Shown: in pieces, positions 1 to 8,434 of the stretch
Numbering within the stretch: position 1 is the stretch's first letter
Layout of the letters: each line of letters begins with the position of its first letter
Assembly: GCF_008386495.1 (NCBI RefSeq)
Contig: NZ_VTHJ01000044.1
Coordinates: 103,413 to 167,412, forward strand
Source: Streptomyces tailanensis
GTDB taxonomy: Bacteria; Actinomycetota; Actinomycetes; Streptomycetales; Streptomycetaceae
Length of the DNA: 64,000 nucleotides
Direction of reading: 5' to 3'
The notes under the pieces: model-generated
The model's input: the letters and a program-made list of their open reading frames with translations, nothing else
The model's database searches: none
Told to the model about the DNA's origin: nothing
Made by a program: the position numbers and the translations under genes

Positions 1-723
1 CCGCACCGCCCGCACCCGGAACGCCCCCACCCGCTCGTACTCGGTGACGAAGCACCCCACGTCCCCCTCCTGGACGGACAGGGCCTGGCGCCCGAGCTGG
101 GTGTTCAGACTCTCGGCGCACTGCCCATGGTCGGGCAGCGCGGCGGTACCCCACCTGGTGATCCCGAACGGGGCGTAGACCTCGGCGGAACCCCGGATCG
201 CGAGGTCGCCCATGGGCGCGCGGGCCGGGGGCGACGCGTCGAGCCGCCAGCCGCGGACACCGGCGCTGCCGTCCAGGGCGAGGGAGCCGTGCCAGCGGAC
301 CCGGCTGGTCGGCGCGGGGAGGGGCGGCGGTTCGGCCGGATCCGAGGCGGGCGGGGGCGAGGTGTCGGCCGGGGGCGGGGAGGTGGGCGGTACGGCGGGA
401 GTGGACTCCTCCTCGGTGGGGTTCGGGGCGGAATCCGTGGCCGAGGGGGACGACGGCGGCTCGGAGGTGGCGTCGGGGGGTACCGGGGCCGCCGGGGCCG
501 ACGACGAGGGATCGGGCGACGGGGAGGCGAGGTTCGAGGTCCCGCCTCCGTCCAGTACGGCGATCAACGCGACGGCCAGCGTCACCACCGCACCGAGCAG
601 AGCCCCGCACAACGTGCCGAACGCCCCGATGACGGCCGCCTTGATCCCCGCGTCCTGACGCCGGTACCACGCCATGAACCGCTCGGAACGCCGCCGCCCC
701 GCCGGCATGCCCTGACCTGCCAT
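1..723 (-). CDS. Membrane-anchored protein with Pro/Ser-rich linker (3' part outside window)
   Basis: Partial: the frame stays open to base 1, giving 241 residues. The N-terminus is basic (residues 9-24), followed by one hydrophobic segment at about 27-57. A long Ser/Pro/Thr/Ala-rich spacer (about 62-125) leads to an outer domain that begins with RWHGSLALDG and has two cysteines in the visible part. This architecture fits a single-pass protein with an extracytoplasmic domain. I do not recognise the family. The start is ATG at 723; its ribosome-binding site is weak. Confidence 0.6.
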   Translation of the reverse strand, partial: MAGQGMPAGRRRSERFMAWYRRQDAGIKAAVIGAFGTLCGALLGAVVTLAVALIAVLDGGGTSNLASPSPDPSSSAPAAPVPPDATSEPPSSPSATDSAPNPTEEESTPAVPPTSPPPADTSPPPASDPAEPPPLPAPTSRVRWHGSLALDGSAGVRGWRLDASPPARAPMGDLAIRGSAEVYAPFGITRWGTAALPDHGQCAESLNTQLGRQALSVQEGDVGCFVTEYERVGAFRVRAVR

Positions 724-822
724 ACGTCACATCCCCGCTCTCCCCCGCGACATGAGCCAGACAAGGCTGCAACGGCGCGCGGAGCGCGTCCAGACCGCAT
801 GACCGGCAGGCCGCCCGCCGCC

Positions 823-1293
823 CTACTCGGGTGCGGCCAGGTCGAACCACACCGCCTTGCCGTCGGGGTGGACCAGGCCGCCGTTGCACGGGAGGGCGGA
901 GGCGGTTCCCCAGTGGCCCTCGGTGAGGGCGTCCACGAGGTACAGCCCGCGGCCGCCCTCCTCCCACCCGTCGGGGGTCAACTCCCGCATGACCGGCGGG
1001 TTCTCGTCACCGTCGTAGACGATCACTCTGACCCGCCACCCCTCCACCGCCAGCCAGAGAACCGATCCTCCTCCTTTGGCGTGCACACACGCGTTCGTGA
1101 CGAGTTCGGATGTGCACAGGGCGGCGGCGTCCACGAGGGCGTCGAGGCCGAGCGCGCGCAGGACGGTGGCGACGAAGTCGCGGGCGATCTGCGGGGAGGT
1201 GTCGAGGGGCGGGCAGAAGAGGGTGTACGTCGTCGCCGTGGGGGAGAGCTTCCAGGGGGTAGGGGCTGGAATGTTCCGGACGGTTTCGGGCAT
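823..1293 (-). CDS. ATP-binding protein, anti-sigma-factor type (RsbW/HATPase_c-like)
   Basis: 156 residues with the GHKL ATPase plan of the many small streptomycete RsbW-like proteins. The N box is LCTSELVTNACVHA (about 60-73), the G1 box is VIVYDGDENPP (about 90-100), and EEGGRGLYLVDALT is the G2 region. Such proteins usually bind sigma factors or anti-sigma antagonists in the cytoplasm; the partner is not visible here. No XRE or DUF397 partner gene is adjacent. Three 11-bp direct repeats lie upstream of the start and may be its operator. Confidence 0.8.
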   Translation of the reverse strand: MPETVRNIPAPTPWKLSPTATTYTLFCPPLDTSPQIARDFVATVLRALGLDALVDAAALCTSELVTNACVHAKGGGSVLWLAVEGWRVRVIVYDGDENPPVMRELTPDGWEEGGRGLYLVDALTEGHWGTASALPCNGGLVHPDGKAVWFDLAAPE

Positions 1294-1711
1294 GGATGAT
1301 CAACTCCATTGCGACGAGAAGGGATTGCTCGGTTCCCTACCGCGTCGGTGGCTCCTCCTCGGGTGTCGACGGGCCCGGGGTGCGCTTTCAACTGGCGGTA
1401 CGCAGGGGTGAGTTGCGGACGAGTTATGGACGAGTTATGGACGAGTCCCGTATGTGAGTAATCAATTGAGCACTCTCCGTGAGCGCAGGAATGACCGTAG
1501 TCGGCATATTTGCACTGCCGCAATGGGGTCGATGGAAGTACTACGAAAGCGCCCCACAGCCCCCCATAGCCACCCGTGACCACCCTCCATCGCGCGCCAC
1601 CCCACGCCACCCCCCGCCCGTCACGCCCGTGTGAGGATGGACCGCAGGACCAGGACCAGGACCAGGGCCTGGAACGGGCGGGGCCCTTACGGGGACAGAA
1701 ACGGGACGGAC
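1294..1711. other. Intergenic region with short direct repeats
   Basis: There is no convincing gene in these 418 bases. The region contains an 11-bp direct repeat (1417-1446) and a purine-rich GGACCA hexamer run (about 1647-1668). The AT-richer stretch around 1430-1515 is the likely promoter region of the ATPase gene on the minus strand. A possible ribosome-binding site for the gene starting at 1712 lies just before it. Confidence 0.5.
1417..1446. repeat. Direct repeat GGACGAGTTAT, about 2.7 copies
   Basis: Copies start at 1417 and 1428, with a partial third at 1439; a degenerate GTGAGTTGC precedes them. The 11-bp period is close to one helical turn, so all units face the same side of the DNA, which suits a multimeric regulator. 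It lies 124 bp upstream of the ATPase start at 1293. The operator role is inference. Confidence 0.6.
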
Positions 1712-2484
1712 ATGACCAGTCGGTTGCTCATGGCGTACGACGCACGCGCCAAACGGCTCGGCGTACGGGCACGACCCTCCGAGGAGGTACGCGGCTCCAC
1801 GCGCGCCACCGCCATCCTGGACCACGACGACCCCCGGATCAGGGACCTCGCCCAGCGGGTGGAGGGAGAGCGAGGCGACCCCGCTCGACGCACTGCGGGC
1901 CGCGCACCGGATCATCGCGCGTGACGTACGCCCGGTGTACTCGGTCGCGGACCGCCGCCGCGTATCCCGCACCCTGTGGCTCGGGCGCGGCTCGTGCAGT
2001 CAGCGGATGGCGGCGCTGGAGGCGGTCGCCCGGGCCGTCCGCGTACGGACGCGCGTGCGCGGGCTGCTCGTCGACGGGGCGTTCTGGTACCCGCGTTTCC
2101 CCCGTCTCAAGCCGTTCGTGCCGGAGCAGGTCCCGCTGGCCTGGCCGGAGTTCCGGATCAGCGGCGCATGGCTCCCCGTCGGCGAACTCTTCACCGCCCC
2201 CACCACCGACCGCCCCTTCGCCAACAAGGGCGGCGAGACCCTCTTCGACGCGGTCGCCCGCACCGGCATCCACTGGGACGGCGCCCCCGACACCGCCCCC
2301 CACCTGCGCCGCCGACGGCCCCCCTTGCGACCTCTCCGCCCAGGTGCTCGCCGACCTCGGCCACTTCGACGACCGCGACGACCTATTCACCCGCCACGGC
2401 CAGGCCCTGTGCTGGACGGCCCGCACCCTGGGCGAACCGGTACTGGGCCGCTGGAGCGCGGGAGCACGGGCAACGGCGACCTGA
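1712..2484 (+). pseudogene. Transglutaminase-like protein, two frameshifts
   Basis: Three reading frames together make one protein. Frame A runs from ATG 1712 (MTSRLLMAYDAR...) to about 1870. Frame B begins around 1870 (PLDALRAAHRIIARDV) and carries GRGSCSQRMAALEAVARA, the Cys motif of transglutaminase-core proteins, then GLLVDGAFWYPRF. Frame C, from about 2300 (CDLSAQVLADLGHFDDRDDL), runs to TGA at 2484. Both shifts equal one extra base and fall at G- or C-rich runs (about 1861-1870 and 2296-2325). Removing both gives 256 codons. This is either a pseudogene or assembly error. Confidence 0.7.
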
Positions 2485-2502
2485 GCCGTTGAAAACCTCC
2501 CC

Positions 2503-4017
2503 CTACACCCCACGCACGGTGAACCCGATCACCAACCCCCCGCCCTCCCGCCGGAAGGCGAACGGCGCCCCACCATGCGCCGCCGCGACCGCGCGCACGA
2601 TGGACAGGCCGAGCCCGGAGCCCGGCAGGCTGCGCGCGTCGGGGGCGCGATAGAAGCGGTCGAAGATGCGCTCGAGATCGCAACCGGCCACTCCGGGACC
2701 CCGGTCGAGAACCTCGACCCGGACGACCTCCGAGTCACCGGCGTCGCCCAGTTCAGCCCGATCGGCATGTTCGGCATGTTCGGCACGTTCGGCACGTTCA
2801 CCCGTGAACGGACCCCCGACCCCACCCCGCGCGACCACGACCTCGATCGCCCCCGACCCCCCGCGATCGAACTTGGCCGCGTTCTCGACCAGGTTGGACA
2901 CGGCCCGCTGCAACGCCCCGGCGCGGCCCTCGACGGTGGTGTCGCTCTCCACCCGTACGACGACCTCCCGCCCGGTGCGCCGGCGCGCGGTGGCCGCGAC
3001 GTCCTCCGCGACGTCGGCCAGCTGGACGCGCTGGACGGGCTCGGTGCCGGACTGTCCGGCGGCGAGGTCGACCAACTCGTTGACGAGGTCGGTCAGTTCG
3101 CGGGCCTCCTGGGCGAGGTCGTCGACCAGTTCCTCCCGGACACCGGCGGGCAGCTCGTCCATCCGCCGTAGCAGCGAGATGTTCGTACGCAGGGACGTGA
3201 GCGGCGTCCTCAGCTCGTGCCCCGCGTCCTGCACCAGCCGCCGCTGGTCCTCCTCGGACTGCGCGAGCCGTACGAGCATCCGGTCGAAGGAGCGGCCGAG
3301 GCGCCCCACCTCGTCCCGGCCGGCGACCGGCACCTGGATGCCGAGGTGCCCGGTCCGGGCCACGTCCTCCGCGGCGCTCGCCAACTGCACGAGCCGCCGG
3401 GTCTGCCGCCAGGCCAGCCACCACCCGAAGAAACCCGCCGAGATGACGACACCGGACACGAACAGCAGGGTCCGCTGCTGCAAGTCCCTCAGCAGGTCCT
3501 CCGTGTCGCTGAACTCCTGAGCGACCTGGACGGCCCCCCGGCCACCGCCGAGCGCGACGGTCGCGACCCGGTAGCGGTCGTCGCCGACCTCGACCTCGCC
3601 GTGCTCGACCATCACCCCGGCGCGGGCCGCGCCGGCCGTACGGCGGTCGGCGGGACGTACGGGCAGGCCGGGTGCGCCCTCGTCGAGGATCTCCCCCTGC
3701 GGGCCGAGCACCTGGACATCCGTACGGCCGGAACGGATCAGGTCGTCACGCGGACCGCCGCTCCCGCTCGGCGTGAAGTCCTCCGGCGTCAGCGGATCCT
3801 GCTCCACCAGCTCCCGCAGATCACGGACGACCTCGGCGAACACGGTCTGCTGGTCCACCCGCACCAGCCGCGCGGCCGCGCTGTAGCTGAGGATCCCGAC
3901 GAGCACGGTGACGACGCACGCCACGGCCACGAACGACACCGTGAAGGTCGCCCGCAGCGAGGACGACGGGCGCAGCCGAAGGAGCGGCGCCAGCAGACGG
4001 CCGAGGCGACGTGACAT
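2503..4017 (-). CDS. Two-component sensor histidine kinase
   Basis: 504 residues. TM1 is at about 25-46, an extracytoplasmic sensor region at about 60-180, and TM2 at about 184-203. A HAMP linker follows, then the phosphoacceptor box DAGHELRTPLTSL (His about 267). The N box is NLVENAAKF (about 375-383), with DRGPGVA and GSGLGLSIV as the G1 and G2 boxes. A charged repeat rich in RAEHAE is inserted between the N and G1 boxes. ATG 4017 is chosen over upstream codons because it follows GCGGGGG and lies 13 bases after the regulator's stop. It is co-transcribed with the response regulator at 4031-4771, its evident partner. Confidence 0.93.
   Translation of the reverse strand: MSRRLGRLLAPLLRLRPSSSLRATFTVSFVAVACVVTVLVGILSYSAAARLVRVDQQTVFAEVVRDLRELVEQDPLTPEDFTPSGSGGPRDDLIRSGRTDVQVLGPQGEILDEGAPGLPVRPADRRTAGAARAGVMVEHGEVEVGDDRYRVATVALGGGRGAVQVAQEFSDTEDLLRDLQQRTLLFVSGVVISAGFFGWWLAWRQTRRLVQLASAAEDVARTGHLGIQVPVAGRDEVGRLGRSFDRMLVRLAQSEEDQRRLVQDAGHELRTPLTSLRTNISLLRRMDELPAGVREELVDDLAQEARELTDLVNELVDLAAGQSGTEPVQRVQLADVAEDVAATARRRTGREVVVRVESDTTVEGRAGALQRAVSNLVENAAKFDRGGSGAIEVVVARGGVGGPFTGERAERAEHAEHADRAELGDAGDSEVVRVEVLDRGPGVAGCDLERIFDRFYRAPDARSLPGSGLGLSIVRAVAAAHGGAPFAFRREGGGLVIGFTVRGV
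2755..2803. repeat. 9-bp tandem repeat inside the histidine kinase gene
   Basis: Imperfect TTCGGCATG/TTCGGCACG units occur in four to five copies. In the protein they encode a charged Ala/Glu/Arg/His stretch between the N and G1 boxes of the ATPase domain. The array is in frame (multiple of three), so copy-number change would alter loop length without breaking the frame. Confidence 0.8.
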
Positions 4018-4030
4018 CCCCCGCTCGCCC

Positions 4031-4771
4031 TCAGTCTTCCCGGAGCGCGTACCCCACACCGCGCACGGTGTGGATCAGCGCGGGCGCCCCGGGCTCGTCG
4101 AGCTTGCGCCGCAGATAGCCGACGTAGACGGCGAGGTTCTTGGAGCCGGGGCCGAAGTCGTAGCCCCAGATACGGTCGTAGATGGTGGCGTGGTCGAGGA
4201 CGATCCCGGCGTTGCGGACGAGCAGTTCGAGCAGGTCGAACTCGGTGCGGGTCAGCTCCAGCTCACGCGCCCCCCGCCAGGCCCGCCGCGCCTGTACGTC
4301 CATCCGCACCCCGGCAGCCGCGACCAGGCCGCCGGCGCCCTGCGCCCCGTTCGCGGCCGGCCCCGGCGGTACGGACCTCGCGGCGACGGGGGCGTCCCCG
4401 GTGTTCCCCGTACGACGCAGCAGCGCGCGCAGCCGGGCGAAGACCTCCTCCACGTCGAACGGCTTGACGACGTAGTCGTCCGCCCCGGCGTCGAGCCCGG
4501 CGATCCGGTCGGCGGTCTCCACGAGCGCGGTGAGCATCAGGATCGGCGTCCGGTCGCCCTCGGCGCGCAGCACCCGGCAGACCTGGAGGCCGTCGATGCC
4601 GGGCATCATCACATCGAGCACCAGCACGTCCGGCTGCCGGCGGTGCGCCTGGGCGAGCGCCTCGACGCCGTCGGCGACCGCCGTGACCTCGTAACCCTCC
4701 AGGGTCAGCGCGCGTTCCAGCGCATGGCGGATGGCGCGGTCGTCCTCGGCGAGCAGCACGTTCTGGGGCAC
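4031..4771 (-). CDS. OmpR/PhoB-family response regulator
   Basis: 246 residues. The receiver domain (about 1-115) has the acidic pocket EDD (9-11), phosphoacceptor Asp53 in VLDVMMPG, Thr in MLTAL and Lys in VVKPF. An Ala/Pro-rich linker of about 25 residues follows. The C-terminal winged helix has ARRAWRGARELELTRTEFDLLELL and ends in HTVRGVGYALRED. It binds DNA as the output of the kinase encoded 13 bases downstream. It is transcribed away from the glycosyltransferase gene at 5015, with a 243-base shared upstream region. Confidence 0.95.
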   Translation of the reverse strand: MPQNVLLAEDDRAIRHALERALTLEGYEVTAVADGVEALAQAHRRQPDVLVLDVMMPGIDGLQVCRVLRAEGDRTPILMLTALVETADRIAGLDAGADDYVVKPFDVEEVFARLRALLRRTGNTGDAPVAARSVPPGPAANGAQGAGGLVAAAGVRMDVQARRAWRGARELELTRTEFDLLELLVRNAGIVLDHATIYDRIWGYDFGPGSKNLAVYVGYLRRKLDEPGAPALIHTVRGVGYALRED

Positions 4772-5014
4772 CCCACCAGTCTGCCAAGGTCACGGACGCC
4801 CACCATCGCGCCGGGTGCCCGGGGCCACCCTTCTTACCGGCCTCTCACCCCGAACAACCGACCGACTTACCGCCTCGGACCACGGTGTCCGTGTCGAGGC
4901 CGTCCACCAGGGGACCCGAACCGGACGAGCGGAGGGAGCGAATGGAGTACAAAGTGTCAGAAGAAGTGCAATACGCCGATACCCCCACACGCACACCTAC
5001 TGGGAAGGTAGCGC

Positions 5015-6235
5015 ATGAGCCGCCGCATGAAGATCGTGTTCCTGCTGCACAACGCGTACGCCATCGGCGGCACCGTCCGTACGACACTGAACCTGGCGTC
5101 GGCGCTCGCGGACCACCACGACGTGGAGATCGCCTCGACGGCCCGCCACCGGGACGCCCCCCGCTTCACCGTCGACCCCAGGGTCGCCCTCGTCCCCCTC
5201 GTGGACATCCGCCCGGACAGCCCCGACCTGCGCGATCCGGCGCAGATGCAGCCCGCCACGGACTTCCCCGCCGCCGACAAACGCCACCACCAGTACAGCC
5301 GCCTCACCGACCGCCGGGTCCGCGCCTACCTGGCCGCCTGCGGCGCGGACGTCGTCATCGGCACCCGCCCCGGCATCAACGTCTACGTCTCCCGCTTCGC
5401 CCCCCGCCGCGCCCTGCGCATCGCCCAGGAGCACCTGCGCCACGACGCCCATACCAAACAGCTCCGCAAGGTCCTCGCCCACCACTACCGCACCGTGGAC
5501 GCGATCGTCACGACCACGGAGGCCGACGCCGAGGTGTACCGCGCACGGATGAACCTGCCCGGCGTACGGGTGATGGCGGTCCCCAACATCGTCCCCGAGA
5601 CCGGGGTCACCCCGTCGGACGGCACGGCCCCCGTCATCGTCGCCGCCGGCCGCCTCACCCGGGGCAAACGCTTCGACCTCCTCCTGGAGGCGTTCACGAC
5701 GGTCGCCGCGAAGGAACCCGACTGGCAGCTGCGCATCTACGGCGGCGGCAGACAGATGGACCGCCTGGAGTCCCTCATCCACGACCTGGGCCTCACCGGC
5801 CGCGCCCACCTCATGGGGCCGCACACCCCCATCGAGGCCGAGTTCGCCCGCGCCTCGATCGTCGTCAGCGCCTCCGACGCCGAGTCCTTCGGCATGACCC
5901 TCGTCGAAGCCATGCGCTGCGGCGTCCCCGTCGTCAGCACCGACTGCCCCCTGGGCCCCGCCGAGATCATCACCGACGGCACCGACGGCCGCCTGGTCCC
6001 CGTCAACGACCCCCACGCCCTGGCCGACGCCCTCCTCGACCTCATCACCGACCCGCCCCTACGCCGCGCCATGTCCCAAGCGGCCCTGCACAGCGCCCAC
6101 CGCTACGACCCGGCCCCGATCCTGGCAAGGTACGAGACCTTGTTCCGGGACCTCAACAACACCCGCCTGACCCGAACTTGGGACCGCCATCACGCAAGGG
6201 CAAGGGCTTGGCTGCGGAGGAGGGCGCGTTCCTGA
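5015..6235 (+). CDS. GT4-family glycosyltransferase
   Basis: 406 residues with two Rossmann-like halves (GT-B fold). The N-terminus IVFLLHNAYAIGGTVRT is the acceptor-side glycine loop. The nucleotide-sugar half carries GRLTRGKRFDLLLEAF and the EX7E-type motif ESFGMTLVEAM, followed by GVPVVSTDCPLGPAEII. It transfers a sugar from a nucleotide donor to an unknown acceptor; teichoic acid or exopolysaccharide-type targets are possible. GGAAGG lies ahead of ATG 5015. The gene stands alone, so the context does not name the product. Confidence 0.88.
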   Translation: MSRRMKIVFLLHNAYAIGGTVRTTLNLASALADHHDVEIASTARHRDAPRFTVDPRVALVPLVDIRPDSPDLRDPAQMQPATDFPAADKRHHQYSRLTDRRVRAYLAACGADVVIGTRPGINVYVSRFAPRRALRIAQEHLRHDAHTKQLRKVLAHHYRTVDAIVTTTEADAEVYRARMNLPGVRVMAVPNIVPETGVTPSDGTAPVIVAAGRLTRGKRFDLLLEAFTTVAAKEPDWQLRIYGGGRQMDRLESLIHDLGLTGRAHLMGPHTPIEAEFARASIVVSASDAESFGMTLVEAMRCGVPVVSTDCPLGPAEIITDGTDGRLVPVNDPHALADALLDLITDPPLRRAMSQAALHSAHRYDPAPILARYETLFRDLNNTRLTRTWDRHHARARAWLRRRARS

Positions 6236-6594
6236 GAGGGGGGTGCGACCGTTCTTTCAGGGGCGCGGGGCTGTGTCGATTTGCGGCTCCGCCGCGTGGG
6301 CGCGAGCAACCACACACAACCCGCACCCTGCCAACAACCGCACCCCTACGGCGAATCTCAGCCCGCCAACGCCGCCAACCTCCCCGCATGGCTGGGCGCA
6401 TCCCGCACAACCGCCGGACGGCTCTTCGCAAACTCCGACCGCAACACCGGCACAACCTCCTCCCCCAACATGTCGATCTGCTCAACCACCGTCTTCAACG
6501 GCAACCCCGCATGATCGACAAGGAACAACTGCCGCTGATAGTCCCCGGCATACTCCACTGCATCGATGTCAGTGGCGCCCCCTACTCTCGCCGC
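6236..6594. other. Intergenic region with dispersed repeat
   Basis: No gene is supported in these 359 bases. The first 100 bases hold one copy of the dispersed TTTCAGGGGCGCGGGG element. The rest is C-rich with no clear promoter or hairpin that I can identify. The AraC-type gene starts at 6595. Confidence 0.5.
6250..6330. repeat. Dispersed intergenic repeat (copy 1)
   Basis: Contains TTTCAGGGGCGCGGGGCTGT, then a hairpin-forming GCGGCTCCGCCGC and GTGGGCGCGAGCAACCAC. Related copies occur near 16084-16235, 22128-22212, 54346-54480 and 61345-61405, all outside genes and mostly at operon ends. Such elements are common in streptomycete intergenic DNA; a terminator or protein-binding role is inference. 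Confidence 0.8.
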
Positions 6595-7413
6595 ATGGCC
6601 ACCCCACGCCGTGACACCCACGGCATCGTCGACGCCGCCGGCCTCCTCGCACACGTGGACTTCCGCCGCCGCGCCCCCGCCGAACCCCTGCGCCCCTACG
6701 TCGAGCAGTACTGGCTGATCGACTGGGACCTCCCCGAGCCGTACGTCTCCCACGTGGTCCCGCACCCGGCGGTCAACATCATCTTCCAGCACTTCGCCGA
6801 CGAGCAGCCCTTCGCCGAGGTCGCCGGCGTCCAGCTGGGCCTGTTCGCCCAGAAACTGGAGGGCCGGGGCCGGGTCTGCGGCATCAAGTTCCGGCCCGGC
6901 GGCTTCCGCCCCTTCGCCCCCGACCGCCCGGTGACCGACTGGACCGGCCGCCGGGTACGACAGCCCGAGGTCTACGCCGACACGAACCCGGCCACCGTCC
7001 TCACCCCCGACGACGAGGAGGCCCGCATCGCCGCCCTCGACGCCTTCCTCCTGCGGCACCACCCCAGGCCGGACCCCCAGGCCGACCTCGCCATGACTCT
7101 CGTGGACCGCATCCACACCGACCGCACCATCCGCCGCGTCACCGACTTCGCCCGCGCCGAGGGCATGTCCGTACGACTCCTGCAACGCCTCTTCGCCGCG
7201 TACGTCGGCGTAGGGCCCAAGTGGGTCATCCTCCGCTACCGCATCCACGAGGCCCTGGAACGCGCCGAAACCGACCCCGAGGTCGACTGGGCAGCCCTCG
7301 CCACCGACCTGGGCTACGCCGACCAGGCCCACCTGGTACGAGACTTCACGGCGACGGTAGGGGTACCGCCGAGGACGTACGCGCAGGCCCTGTCGCCTAC
7401 TTCGCGTGCGTGA
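6595..7413 (+). CDS. AraC-family transcriptional regulator
   Basis: 272 residues. The N-terminal domain includes PLRPYVEQYWLIDWDLP and VVPHPAVNIIFQ, the sensor domain often paired with AraC HTH modules (DUF6597-like). The C-terminal HTH spans about 175-265, with the first helix-turn-helix at GMSVRLLQRLFAAYVGVGPKWVILRYR and the second at LATDLGYADQAHLVRDFTATVGVPPRTYAQ. It is a cytoplasmic DNA-binding protein; the ligand and targets are unknown. ATG 6595 is chosen because homology-like sequence begins right after it. Confidence 0.9.
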   Translation: MATPRRDTHGIVDAAGLLAHVDFRRRAPAEPLRPYVEQYWLIDWDLPEPYVSHVVPHPAVNIIFQHFADEQPFAEVAGVQLGLFAQKLEGRGRVCGIKFRPGGFRPFAPDRPVTDWTGRRVRQPEVYADTNPATVLTPDDEEARIAALDAFLLRHHPRPDPQADLAMTLVDRIHTDRTIRRVTDFARAEGMSVRLLQRLFAAYVGVGPKWVILRYRIHEALERAETDPEVDWAALATDLGYADQAHLVRDFTATVGVPPRTYAQALSPTSRA

Positions 7414-7552
7414 CCGCGTAGATCATCACGAACGCCACGATGTGGATGCCGAAGAGGAAGTACGCGAGGAACCACCACACATACCGCTCGTTCTTCGTCT
7501 CCTCGGCAAGCCGGCGCTGTTCCGGGGTGGGGCCCTCGCCCCCTGGCGGCAT
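7397..7552 (-). CDS. Small single-pass membrane protein (51 aa)
   Basis: 51 residues: a polar N-terminus with PEQRRLAEETKNERY, then one hydrophobic helix at about 25-47. It is a type found as tiny membrane proteins in many Streptomyces (DUF6126-like), of unknown function. Its ATG overlaps the stop of the upstream dehydrogenase gene as TGATG, which indicates translational coupling. Its 3' end overlaps the end of the convergent AraC-type gene by 17 bases. Confidence 0.75.
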   Translation of the reverse strand: MPPGGEGPTPEQRRLAEETKNERYVWWFLAYFLFGIHIVAFVMIYAVTHAK

Positions 7553-8328
7553 CACAGCTCCCGGTGGACCTTGGTGTTGGAGGCCTGGGCGCGGGGGCGC
7601 AGGACCAGGAGGTCGACGTTGACGTGGCTGGGCCGGGTGACCGCCCAGGTGATCGTGTCGGCGACGTCGTCGGCGGTCAGGGGCTCCGCGACGCCCTCGT
7701 AGACGCTCGCCGCCTTGTCCGCGTCGCCGCCGAAGCGGGTCAGGGCGAACTCGTCCGTCCTCACCATGCCGGGCGCGATCTCGATGACCCGGACCGGTGT
7801 ACCGACGATCTCCAGCCGCAGCGTCTCGGCGAGGACATGCGCCCCGTGCTTGGCGGCGACATAGCCCGCCCCGCCCTCGTACGTCCCGTGCCCGGCCGTC
7901 GACGACACCACGACCACCGTGCCGTCACCGCTCGCGGTCAGCGCGGGCAGCAGGGCCTGGGTGACGTTGAGCGTACCGATGACGTTCGTCTCGTACATCT
8001 GCCGCCAGTCGGCGGGATCACCGGTGGCGACGGGGTCGGCACCGAGCGCGCCACCCGCGTTGTTGACCAGCACCCCGATCGCCCTGAAGGCTGTGGCGAA
8101 CTCGTCCACCGCGGCCCGATCGGTCACATCCAGGGCGTACGCGGCGGCCTTACCGCCGCCCTTGTTGATCTCCTCCGCCAGCGCCTCGATCCGGTCCTTG
8201 CGCCGCGCGGTCAGCACGACCCGGTACCCCGCGGCGGCCAGCTGCCGGGCCGTGGCGGCGCCGATCCCGCTGCTCGCACCGGTGACGACGGCGATACGGG
8301 AGGCGGCGGACGGTACGGCGGCGGCCAT
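7552..8328 (-). CDS. Short-chain dehydrogenase/reductase (SDR)
   Basis: 258 residues, the usual size for a classical SDR. It has the NAD(P) site TGASSGIG (16-23), NNAG (89-92), catalytic Ser at 142-143 and YxxxK (Tyr156, Lys160). TARRKDR after beta-2 suggests NADP preference. The oxidoreductase is cytoplasmic and its substrate unknown; the family resembles YdfG/serine-3-dehydrogenase types. ATG 8328 follows AGGAG. The gene is coupled to the 51-residue membrane protein downstream, and divergent from the NTF2-like gene at 8435. Confidence 0.92.
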   Translation of the reverse strand: MAAAVPSAASRIAVVTGASSGIGAATARQLAAAGYRVVLTARRKDRIEALAEEINKGGGKAAAYALDVTDRAAVDEFATAFRAIGVLVNNAGGALGADPVATGDPADWRQMYETNVIGTLNVTQALLPALTASGDGTVVVVSSTAGHGTYEGGAGYVAAKHGAHVLAETLRLEIVGTPVRVIEIAPGMVRTDEFALTRFGGDADKAASVYEGVAEPLTADDVADTITWAVTRPSHVNVDLLVLRPRAQASNTKVHREL

Positions 8329-8434
8329 GATCTGCTCCTGAACGGGGTCGAACGTAGGACAAAGTCTCGCCCGGCCAGGATAGGCGGACGGTGAGACACT
8401 GAGAGTGGGTGATCCCCTGTTGAGGAGGTGGATC

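Noticed and set aside
4885..5014. Small peptide gene upstream of the glycosyltransferase (MEYKVSEEVQYAD...)
   Set aside because: It has no convincing ribosome-binding site and no stop before the glycosyltransferase start; its frame runs on out of frame into that gene.
4885..6594. Plus-strand frame continuous with the AraC-type gene, before 6595
   Set aside because: It overlaps the glycosyltransferase in another frame and is Arg/Pro/His-rich; only the part from ATG 6595 looks like protein.
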